A stretch of 64,000 nt of DNA from JBBECJ01 sp963763325 (GTDB taxonomy: Bacteria > Chloroflexota > Chloroflexia > Thermomicrobiales > CFX8), in the NCBI GenBank assembly GCA_963763325.1, contig CAVXOL010000001.1, positions 372,001-436,000 of the forward strand, read 5' to 3'. Of this stretch, positions 56,949 to 64,000 are shown one piece after another. Position 1 is the stretch's first letter. Each line of letters begins with the position of its first letter. The notes under the pieces are model-generated. The model saw nothing but the letters and a program-made list of their open reading frames with translations. It made no database searches and was not told the origin of the DNA. Both the position numbers and the translations under genes were made by a program.

Positions 56949-57641
56949 TCACCCTCGCAACGACCGCAAGCGGTCAGTGTTGATCGTGCTGAACAGCCGG
57001 TTGATCTCGTGGGTCACCAGCGCCATCAGCGCCACCCCGGTCAGAACATCCAAGGCGATGCCGAACTCGACGGCCAGCGGTAGCCCGCGTGTCGCGGCGA
57101 CCGCCGCCAGGTAGATGCCGTTCTCCATCGTCACCAGGCCGATCACCTGGGTAATCGCCTTCTTGCGCGATGCCATCGTGAACAGGCCAAGCAGCAGCAG
57201 GCCCAGCGCGGCCGGCACGGCGTTGCTCGCCTCGAAGCTCTGCTCTCCGTTGAGGGCCGGACCGGTGAACGGCTCCGGCGAACCAGTAGGCTAGCAGCGC
57301 CAGACCGAGCGCGATCGGGAAGGCGAGTTTGAGCGGGACGACCGTCTCAACCTCATGCCGGATCGCAACCCGATTCGAGCATGAACCAGAGGATGACCGG
57401 AATAGCGACCGCCTTGACCGCCAGCGCGACACCGAAGGCGGCCCAGGGCCTCCACTCCATCTCGGCCAGCGCCGCCGCTCCCGGCGGCGACGCCCGAGCA
57501 GCACGCCCTGGCCGGCCAGCAGGATGATCGCCGACCTCCAGCCGCTTGACCAGACGCCGAGCAATCGCCAGCGCCGAGCAGCCCGAGCGCCGCCGCATCG
57601 ATGACCTGACCTGCGTGTTCGACCGAGATGAGCGCGTCCAC
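56949..57641 (-). CDS. hyfE: HyfE/MrpC-NuoK-like membrane subunit (frameshifted)
   Basis: About 230 residues. Start GTG 57641 (DALISVEHAGQVIDAAALGL), then pieces in different frames: EMEWRPWAAFGVALAVKAVA, VVPLKLAFPIALGLALLAYW and the C-terminal LGLLLLGLFTMASRKKAITQ, VIGLVTMENGIYLAAVAATR, DVLTGVALMALVTHEINRLF. The last part, with the acidic MENG, matches hydrogenase-4 subunit E. At least four breaks between 57560 and 57220. HyfC ends 7 bp before its start. Confidence 0.78.
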
Positions 57642-57648
57642 GTCTCTG

Positions 57649-58578
57649 CTACTCCACGACAACGGTCGCGATGACCGCCAGCACACCGAGGACGCTGGCG
57701 ACGCCGATCAGGTCAGGGGCGCGGAAGATACGCAGCTTGGCGTAGGCTGTCTCGATCGTCGCCAGCAGCAGACCGAGCAGCAGCACCTTCAGCGGCCAGC
57801 TCGCCAGCCCAAGCGAGCAGGCGATGCGACAGCGTAGCTGCCGCCCTCGGCCATCCCCCACGGGAAGAAGAGCGCTGCCAGCAGCGACAGGAACGCGAGC
57901 TGCTTGACCTGTGTCGCCCAGTGCAGCACGCCAAGCGGCCGGCCGGAGTACTCCAGCAGCATGCCCTCGTGGATCATCGTCAGTTCCAGGTGGGTGTCAG
58001 GGTTGTCGATCGGGATCCGGCCGGTTTCGGCGACGACGACAACCAGCAGTGCGCCAAGCGCCAGCAGATCCCCGACGCCCGGCCATGCCGTCACCGACGA
58101 GCGCCGTCAACGAGGTCGAGCCGACCGGCAGGGCAACCGCAAACAGCACCAGCAGCAGGGCAGGCTCAACGAGCGCCGCGAAGGCGACCTCACGGCTCGC
58201 GCCCATGCCGCCAAAGTTGCTGGCCGTGTCGATGGCGGCAATCGCCAGCCAGAAGCGCGCCAGCGCGAAGAGCCCGACGAAGACGATCGCATCCGCGACA
58301 CCCGGCAGCGGTGAGCGCTCTGCAACCGTTGGCACGAGCAGCGCCGCCAACAGGATCGCCGCCGCGTACACGATCGGCGCCAGCCGGAATACCCACGATG
58401 CCTGCTCGGAGACGACGCTCTCGCGTCCGAGCCACTTCAGCACGTCGCGGTACGGCTGGAGGATTCCCGGACCACGCCGACCCTGCATCCTCGCCTTCGC
58501 CGTCTTGATGACACCCTGGACGAGCGGCGCCAGAAACAGCATCGCAACGACGTTGATGAGCAGCAGCAACTCATCCAT
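57649..58578 (-). CDS. hyfC: HyfC/NuoH-like membrane subunit (frameshifted)
   Basis: About 309 residues. LLLINVVAMLFLAPLVQGVI, KTAKARMQGRRGPGILQPYR (the RRGP loop of NuoH-type proteins), IDTASNFGGMGASREVAFAA. After a shift near 58080 come ALLVVVVAETGRIPIDNPDT and HLELTMIHEGMLLEYSGRPL, with the conserved acidic loop. After another near 57850 the last helices follow (LKVLLLGLLLATIETAYAKL, FRAPDLIG). It anchors the hydrophilic arm and takes part in ion translocation. Confidence 0.85.
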
Positions 58579-58636
58579 CTGCCACCAGCCCCATCCGCCG
58601 TTCCGCGTCGGTGTATGTCACGCGCATCATCCCCAC

Positions 58637-60686
58637 CTATCGCGCCACGAGCAGAACGACCAGCATCGTCACGAGCAGGTAGGCGAGATAGGCGCGGATC
58701 GAGCCGCTCTGCAACGCCCGAACGCGATGCGACGCCGCGACCAGCAGCCGACGCCACGCTCGTAGAGCTGCCGCTCGTAGACCGGAAGGACGCTCTCCTC
58801 GTAGCGCACCGAGGCGACGAAGTGCTCGGATACCGGCCGCTCCAGCACGACCGTCCGGACAGGGCGAATCAGCGCCTGGAAGATCAGTCGGATCGGCTTG
58901 GCGAAGCCAGTTGCCGAGTACTGCATCCGCGGTTCGAGGCTGGACACCACAGACCCAGGTCGGCGCGACCCGCTCGCGCCCGCGGCCACCGAGTCAGCCG
59001 CGCGATCAGCCACGGCACGATCCCGATGAGCCACCAACCCGGCAACGACCAGCCACGGCGCGTACGCCCCGCCAAGCTGGGCGGCATCCAGCACGTCCCC
59101 GTTCCCAGAGCGACGGCGACGCAGTCACGCCGACCAGATCGGTCGTGACCGGTCGTAGCAGCCGGACAATGGCGATTGGAAACAGTCCCAATCCGACAAC
59201 GCAGGCGGCCAGCAGCGCCATCCCACCCAGCATCGAGCGGCTGACCTCGTGCGCATCGCGCGCCGCGTCGCTCCGTGGCTGGGCCAGGAAGCCAATCCCG
59301 AACGCGCGCACGAAGCAGGCGACCGACAGCCCGCCCGTTAACGCGACTGTCCCGACCGCCAGCGCGACGATTGTCGCGACACTGGCGGTCCCGACGGACG
59401 AGCCGAGGCCGATCAGCGACTGGTACAGAAGCCACTCACCAGCAAAGCCGTTCAGTGGCGGGAGCGCCGCGATCGCCAGCGCGCCGGTCAGGAAGAGCGC
59501 GGCCGTCCACGGCATCCGTCGAACCAGCCCGCCCAGTCGCTCGAGGTCGCGCGTCCCGGCACCAACCTGGATGGCGCCGGCGCCGAGAAAGAGCAGCCCC
59601 TTGAAGATGCTGTGGTTGAGGAGGTGCAGCAGCGCCGCTGTGATCGCGAGGGCCGCGACCGCCGGATACCCCTTAGCCGTTGCCAGCGCGGCGACACCCA
59701 GCCCAACCGTCATGACACCGACCTGCTCGACCGTCGAGTACGCCAGCACCCGCTTGATGTCGCGCTCCATCAGCGCGTAGAGGATGCCGAGCACAGCCGA
59801 TCCCGCGCCGACCGCGATCAGCAGCCAGCCCCACCAGGCCGGCCCCGAACCGGCGAACTCCCAGATGACGCGAGCCAGCCCGTAGATGGCCGTCTTGACC
59901 ATGACGCCCGACATGAGCGCCGAGACGTGGCTTGGCGCAGCTGGGTGCGCCCGCGGCAGCCAGACGTGCAGCGGAATCAGACCGGCCTTCGTCCCGAAGC
60001 CAAGCAACGCCAGCAGGAAGACGATGTCCCGCTCCCAGCCGTCCAGCGAGGCAGCCGTAGCACGGAACGTCGAAAAGTCAAAGGATCCGCTGTGGCGCGA
60101 CAACACCAGAAATGCGAGCAGCAGAAATCCGGTGCCGACGTGGGTCATCACGACGTAGATGTATCCGGCCCGTCGGGAATCGAAACGATGACCGTCGCCA
60201 ATCACGAGGAAAAAGGAGACGATCGACATCAACTCCCAGGCCAGCAGGAAGGTAACAACGTTGTCGGCGAGCACCACCAGCGACATTGAAGCGAGAAACG
60301 CGCCGAGCAGGGCATCGGTCGCGGCACGCGGCTGTGGCCCGATGCTGGCCGTGCGCCGCTTCGAGGTACCCGAAGCCGTACCACGCAGCCGCGATCGCCG
60401 GCAATGAAATGACCAGCAGGAAGAACGCGGCCAGCGCATCAAGACGAAAGATCAGTTCGAACTGCGGCGTCACTGACCAGCCATCGATGGTCGTCGTGCG
60501 CGGCGCCAGGAGCGCATCGAGTGCGACGAGGACACCAGCGCCGCCACCAAGCACGAGCAGCAGTGACGGAATCATGCGAGCGATGCGGGACGCACGTCCG
60601 GACGCCACGAGCGCCACGATCGATGCGACTGCGTAGAGCGCAACTGGCAGCAGGGCCAATATGGCCGGCGGATCGAGCTGACTCAT
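58637..60686 (-). CDS. hyfB: Antiporter-like membrane subunit (HyfB/HycC-like), frameshifted
   Basis: About 683 residues. N-terminal helices (LALLPVALYAVASIVALVAS, LDALAAFFLLVISLPAIAAA). After a shift near 60350 follow NVVTFLLAWELMSIVSFFLV (Glu), LGFGTKAGLIPLHVWLPRAH (Lys) and MERDIKRVLAYSTVEQVGVM. After shifts near 59110 and 58740, the C-terminal part contains YSATGFAKPIRLIFQALIRP and SVRYEESVLPVYERQLYERG, usual for HyfB, and a final helix ending at 58637. ATG 60686 overlaps the ArsR gene's stop as ATGA. Confidence 0.85.
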
Positions 60687-61054
60687 GGCCGTTTGGATGT
60701 CCCAGCATCAGGGAGCGCGGCGTCGGGGGCGTCGAAACGCGCCGAGTCATCTTCCCTGGCCATCGCGTGTAGTTCGCGCAGCTGGCGGTCAAACATCATG
60801 CGGGCGATGTCGAGCAACTCGAAGACCTGCTCGTCGATAACGCGATAGTAGACACTGGTTCCCTGCTTACGACCGACGATCAGTTGTCGATTGCGGAGGA
60901 CCGCGAGTTGCTGGCTCACAGATGAAGGATCGATCTCAAGTCGCGCCTGCAACTCGGAGACCGCCTGCTCACCGGTCCGGAGCAGTTCGAGAATGCGTAT
61001 GCGGACAGGATGGCCCAACGCCTTGAACAGATCCGCCTTGAAGGTTTGAAGCAT
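60683..61054 (-). CDS. ArsR-family transcriptional regulator heading the Hyf-like operon
   Basis: 123 residues. Winged helix-turn-helix: DLFKALGHPVRIRILELLRT, EQAVSELQARLEIDPSSVSQ, QLAVLRNRQLIVGRKQGTSV, YYRVIDEQVFELLDIARMMF. There is no Cys at all, so thiol-based metal, sulfide or persulfide sensing as in classical ArsR/SmtB or BigR proteins is excluded. Coupled by ATGA to hyfB, so it probably controls its own operon. A good promoter lies 53 bp upstream. Confidence 0.85.
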   Translation of the reverse strand: MLQTFKADLFKALGHPVRIRILELLRTGEQAVSELQARLEIDPSSVSQQLAVLRNRQLIVGRKQGTSVYYRVIDEQVFELLDIARMMFDRQLRELHAMAREDDSARFDAPDAALPDAGTSKRP

Positions 61055-61106
61055 CCCGCTCGACGTTCTCTATCTCATCGCTCGCTGCCAGTCATCAAGA
61101 TACCTG

Positions 61107-61135
61107 ACTATATTCTAAATTGATCATGTTTACAA
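61107..61135 (-). promoter_or_regulatory. Predicted sigma-A promoter of the arsR-hyf operon
   Basis: On the minus strand TTGTAA (-35, 61135-61130), a 17-base spacer, and TATAGT (-10, 61112-61107), within an AT-rich island of about 50 bases unlike its GC-rich surroundings. An ArsR dimer site could overlap it (tgatca at 61121-61126). Confidence 0.6.
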
Positions 61136-61296
61136 GTAATCCGAATCCGACGATACTACGCCGGAACCGCTCTACGAGGCCGTCCAGAACGGACACGTGG
61201 TAACCAATCCACGGGTCAGTGTCGATCGGCGCCGGCTGTGTCGAGAATTCGGAGAGTCGTTCGAGCGGCTCGGCTGTACAAAAGGACTCGCACACA

Positions 61297-62682
61297 ATGT
61301 CGTGTAAGCAGGTCAGGGCACTGTTACCGTTGAAGATCGTTACCGGCGTGCTGGTCGCGCTACTGGCCCTGGAGATCGGCGCGTCGGGGCCGGCCGAAGC
61401 TGCGGAAACGACACCACCGGGCATCGTCTACTTCCCGGTTACGGGACACCACGTCGCCGAGCCGTTCCTGTCGGCCTGGCGGGCGAACGGCGGACTGACG
61501 ATCTTCGGCTACCCGTTGACCGAGGTGGTTGAGGTCGACGGGATGCAGGTGCAGTACTTCGAGCGGGCGCGCTTCGAGTTGCACCCGGAGAACGCAGGGA
61601 CCGAGTACGAGGTCCTGCTGACCTTGCTCGGCTCGTGGCTGGCCGGCGAGCGGCAGCACCCGGCCTACACGCCGTTCCCGGCCGACACCCCGCCACCAAC
61701 CGAGCCTGGACGCGAGTTCTTCCCCGAGACCGGCCACTACATCTCCTATGGCTTTCGCGACTACTGGCAGGCGCACGGCGGTCTGCCTGCCTTCGGGTAT
61801 CCGATCTCGGAGGAGTTTCTGGAACTGAACCCGGATACCGGCGTCGAGTACACCGTCCAGTACTTCGAGCGGGCGCGCTTCGAGTACCACCCCGAGAACG
61901 CCGGGACGTTCTACGAGGTCCTGATGGGCCGGATCGGCGCCGAGCGCGCGACGGCTGACGCGATCGAGACGGCGGCTGTGACCCGAGTCGAGGGCGTCCC
62001 CGACTACGACGAGGCGCTCTGGGAACCGGCGCCAGTTGAGCCGCGCGGGTTGGCGATACCGGTCCTGATGTACCACCGCTTCGGCGGGTATGCCGAGCAC
62101 TATCAGGTGACGTACTGGGACTTCGAGCGGCAGCTCGATTGGCTGCAGGCGAATGGGTACGAGACGGTCTCGCTGGCGGAGGTCTACGACTACATGGCCG
62201 GCACCGGCTCGCTGCCGGCCCAGCCGGTCGTCATCACGCTCGATGATGGCTTCACCTCACAGTGGGAGGCAGGGCAGGCGCTCTCCCGGCGTGGGATGAC
62301 GGGGACCTTCTTCATCACGACCGGCCAGCCGCACCTGGCCGACTGGCAGATTCGCGCGCTGGCCGACGCCGGACATGAGATCGGCGCCCACACATCGTCC
62401 CACCCCGACCTGACGACGCTCTCCGACAGCCAGCTGGCGTGGGAGCTATCGAGCGTCCGCGCCGAGCTCCAGGCTGCCAGCGGCCAGCCGGTTGATTTCT
62501 TCGCCTACCCATACGGCGCGTACGACAACCGCGTCATTGCCGCCACTCAGGCAGCCGGGTACCGGGGTGCTGTCGCTGCCTGGGGCGGGAGCTGGTGGTC
62601 ACCCGACACCCCCTTCACCGAGCCACGGATCGAGATATCCGGCTACCTGACGCTGGACGGATTCATCGCGCTCATCCGGTGA
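61297..62682 (+). CDS. Secreted polysaccharide deacetylase (CE4) with two YFERARFE modules
   Basis: 461 residues. ATG 61297 after AAAGGA. Signal segment LPLKIVTGVLVALLALEIGA. Two modules of about 75 residues follow: VYFPVTGHHVAEPFLSAWRA with MQVQYFERARFELHPENAGT, and EFFPETGHYISYGFRDYWQA with YTVQYFERARFEYHPENAGT. The NodB-type catalytic domain is C-terminal: LMYHRFGG, VVITLDDGFTS (metal/catalytic Asp pair), IGAHTSSHPDL (H-x3-H) and DFFAYPYGAYDNR. It removes N- or O-acetyl groups from an extracellular or wall polysaccharide. Shares its module with the hydrolase at 24023. Confidence 0.88.
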   Translation: MSCKQVRALLPLKIVTGVLVALLALEIGASGPAEAAETTPPGIVYFPVTGHHVAEPFLSAWRANGGLTIFGYPLTEVVEVDGMQVQYFERARFELHPENAGTEYEVLLTLLGSWLAGERQHPAYTPFPADTPPPTEPGREFFPETGHYISYGFRDYWQAHGGLPAFGYPISEEFLELNPDTGVEYTVQYFERARFEYHPENAGTFYEVLMGRIGAERATADAIETAAVTRVEGVPDYDEALWEPAPVEPRGLAIPVLMYHRFGGYAEHYQVTYWDFERQLDWLQANGYETVSLAEVYDYMAGTGSLPAQPVVITLDDGFTSQWEAGQALSRRGMTGTFFITTGQPHLADWQIRALADAGHEIGAHTSSHPDLTTLSDSQLAWELSSVRAELQAASGQPVDFFAYPYGAYDNRVIAATQAAGYRGAVAAWGGSWWSPDTPFTEPRIEISGYLTLDGFIALIR

Positions 62683-62699
62683 CGATCGCCCGCTGCGAC

Positions 62700-62892
62700 T
62701 GCTAAGTACGTGCAAAGAGGGCAAACGTAGGATGCAGGTGGGATCCAGAGGCGGTATGAATGACCTGGATGAGCTCGCTCGCCGGTCATTCATGCTGACT
62801 CCAGCATCCCGAGCAATGTCGACGCCTCCCACGACGGTGTCTCCTCACTCCAGCGATGCAGCTTGACACCGTGGGAGGCTCGACGCAGCAAC
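62700..62892. other. Convergent intergenic region with stacked hairpins
   Basis: Two imperfect hairpins precede the terminator: gaatgacc/ggtcattc (62757-62791) and cctcccac..cggtgtc/gacaccgtgggagg (62825-62879, with a small bulge). No coding sequence is supported here. Confidence 0.5.
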
Positions 62893-62920
62893 GCGGGCGG
62901 CTCGTCATCGAGCCGCCCGC
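62893..62920 (-). terminator. Perfect 12-bp hairpin between convergent genes
   Basis: gcgggcggctcg / cgagccgcccgc with loop tcat, 43 bp after the stop of the minus-strand lipoprotein. Likely its terminator; could serve both directions. Confidence 0.75.
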
Positions 62921-62962
62921 GTGCGTTGTGTGAAGGAATCGTGTCTTCGCGAAGGCGATCTC

Positions 62963-63961
62963 TTACGAGACCGGATCGGCGCAGGGCTCTTCGTCAGGGA
63001 AGAGCGGGCGGAGGAAGAGGATGTAGGCATCCTCGGTGCCGGCTTCCGGCGTGCCTTCGGCGCCCGAGACCCAGTGGGTGAGCTGGTTGGCCTCCTGGAG
63101 CTTCGGCATCAACGTCTCCAGGTCCTCGCCCTCAACGACATCGCAGTTGAACTCACCAGTCAGATACGGGGTGCCGAACGACGCCAGGTCAGACTCCAGC
63201 GGCCACTCAAGCACCTGCGGCTCCATGCCTTCGTCGATCTGCGGGGCACTCGGCGAGTCAGCCGGAATGACGGCGATCTGCATGCGCTCGATCTCGTACT
63301 CGTGGGCTTCCTCGACGATCATCTCCGGATCGATCCAGCTCTCGATGCCGGCCATGTCCTGCATGAAGGTCAGCAGCTTCTCGCGCGCTTCCTGCTGCTC
63401 TTCGGTCATGTTCGAATCGCCCATGCCCAGTTCCATTTCCAGCGCATAGGCGCGGACGACCGAGGTCTGGCCGCCAGCGTTGACCGTGAAGACGGTCGTC
63501 GTGGCGTCAGCGATCATGTCGTTGTCGTACTGAGCGTCACCATCCAGCAGGTCGGCCTCCTCGGCGCGGGCCAGGATCTCCTGGACACCCTCTTCACTGA
63601 GGCAGGTCTCCTGCAGGTTCGGCAGGGCCGGGGCCGGGTAGATCTCGATCTGTGGCCCCTGGACGACGTAGCAACCGTTGCCGAACAGGACGAAGACCGG
63701 CAGGCGGGTCATCAACGTCTGCGGCATCACGAAGCCGCCGGCGTATTCGATCTTGACGATCACGTCGTCCTCACCGGTCGGATGCTCGATGATGTCGGGG
63801 TTCGTCGTCGGGCTGGCCGGCTCGTCGGTTGGTGATGCACTCGGCTGGACGGTCGGAGTGCTACCGCCGTTGCTGCCGGTGTTGCCGTTGTCGTCGCCGA
63901 GGTCCTCCTCGTCGCCACAGGCGAGCAGCATCATCCCAAGCAGCGCCAGGACAGCCATCAC
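62963..63961 (-). CDS. Lipoprotein of unknown function (start may lie outside the window)
   Basis: At least 332 residues. Lipoprotein signal (VLALLGMMLLACG) followed by Asp/Asn/Gly/Ser/Pro linker (about 60 residues). The exported domain contains DDVIVKIEYAGGFVMPQTLM, RLPVFVLFGNGCYVVQGPQI, TEEQQEAREKLLTFMQDMAG and FGTPYLTGEFNCDVVEGEDL. Family not recognised; four Cys in the mature part may form disulfides. The frame stays open to the window edge (QKSFLQRLLRGFS precedes), and these basic residues look like a genuine n-region, so the start is probably just beyond 64000 rather than GTG 63961. Confidence 0.65.
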   Translation of the reverse strand: MMAVLALLGMMLLACGDEEDLGDDNGNTGSNGGSTPTVQPSASPTDEPASPTTNPDIIEHPTGEDDVIVKIEYAGGFVMPQTLMTRLPVFVLFGNGCYVVQGPQIEIYPAPALPNLQETCLSEEGVQEILARAEEADLLDGDAQYDNDMIADATTTVFTVNAGGQTSVVRAYALEMELGMGDSNMTEEQQEAREKLLTFMQDMAGIESWIDPEMIVEEAHEYEIERMQIAVIPADSPSAPQIDEGMEPQVLEWPLESDLASFGTPYLTGEFNCDVVEGEDLETLMPKLQEANQLTHWVSGAEGTPEAGTEDAYILFLRPLFPDEEPCADPVS

Positions 63962-64000
63962 CGAGAACCCGCGAAGGAGTCGTTGCAGAAAGGACTTCTG

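Noticed and set aside
61219..62100. Long minus-strand open frame (61360-62100) opposite the deacetylase gene
   Set aside because: It is the mirror of a GC-rich, strongly biased gene and has no family sequence; the plus-strand product has complete CE4 motifs.
62700..62900. Possible T-box or riboswitch leader
   Set aside because: The hairpins lie between 3' ends of convergent genes and lack a T-box AGGGTGG element or any recognised aptamer core.

Overview
This window is a GC-rich, densely coded chromosomal segment. It has no rRNA, tRNA, CRISPR array or recognisable transposase. The gene content fits the Chloroflexota, most likely a Thermomicrobia/Sphaerobacter-like bacterium: a hydrogenase-4-like operon, lipoproteins with Thr/Pro linkers and beta-propellers, large LuxR/TPR regulators, and an extracellular 'YFERARFE' repeat module. 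That placement is inference, since there is no marker gene. About twenty genes are split by single-base shifts that leave recognisable family sequence in two or three frames. This looks more like draft-assembly indel error than real decay, so I annotate such genes as whole CDSs and say where the frame breaks.

Layout. 1-3116: three minus-strand genes for aromatic oxidation (HpaB-type flavin monooxygenase, Rieske oxygenase) and a PaiB-like FMN protein. 3714-6455: ECF sigma factor, a membrane-anchored beta-propeller (probable anti-sigma partner) and a small membrane protein. 6532-11495: a fossil of a VWA gene, a giant LuxR regulator and two exported proteins. 11542-18936: a five-gene, translationally coupled minus-strand operon of SWIM zinc finger, DUF5691-like, MoxR AAA ATPase, DUF5682-like and VWA proteins. 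This is the most interesting system here. 19126-25789: extracellular carbohydrate-active proteins, a lipoprotein with an in-frame amber codon, a VOC protein and a deaminase. 25824-36984: housekeeping and metabolic genes (amidase, YjbR, MBL hydrolase, threonine-synthase-like enzyme, phosphoesterase, aminotransferase, TPM/DUF2207 protein, HtpX). 37201-43464: a GT39-like glycosyltransferase carrying an in-frame palindromic insertion, a two-component system with an 11-bp repeat operator, a degenerate receiver and a CNNM/CorC-like protein. 43534-52412: secreted protein, methyltransferase, truncated LuxR, a pseudo-aminotransferase next to a normal aminotransferase, a MNT/HEPN toxin-antitoxin pair, GlsB, an FHA protein and a GerMN lipoprotein. 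52823-61054: ArsR regulator plus a seven-gene group 4 [NiFe]-hydrogenase-like (Hyf) operon. 61297-64000: a polysaccharide deacetylase with the YFERARFE module and a lipoprotein.

The themes are cell-envelope sensing (ECF/anti-sigma, two-component system, FHA, lipoprotein propellers), surface polysaccharide handling, membrane-bound hydrogen/energy metabolism and possible conflict or proteostasis systems (MoxR-VWA operon, HEPN/MNT). Between many genes lie palindromes built from short repeated words (gggaatc, ggtgacag, gggacag). GC-rich palindromes of a different kind are found inside one gene and at the start of another.
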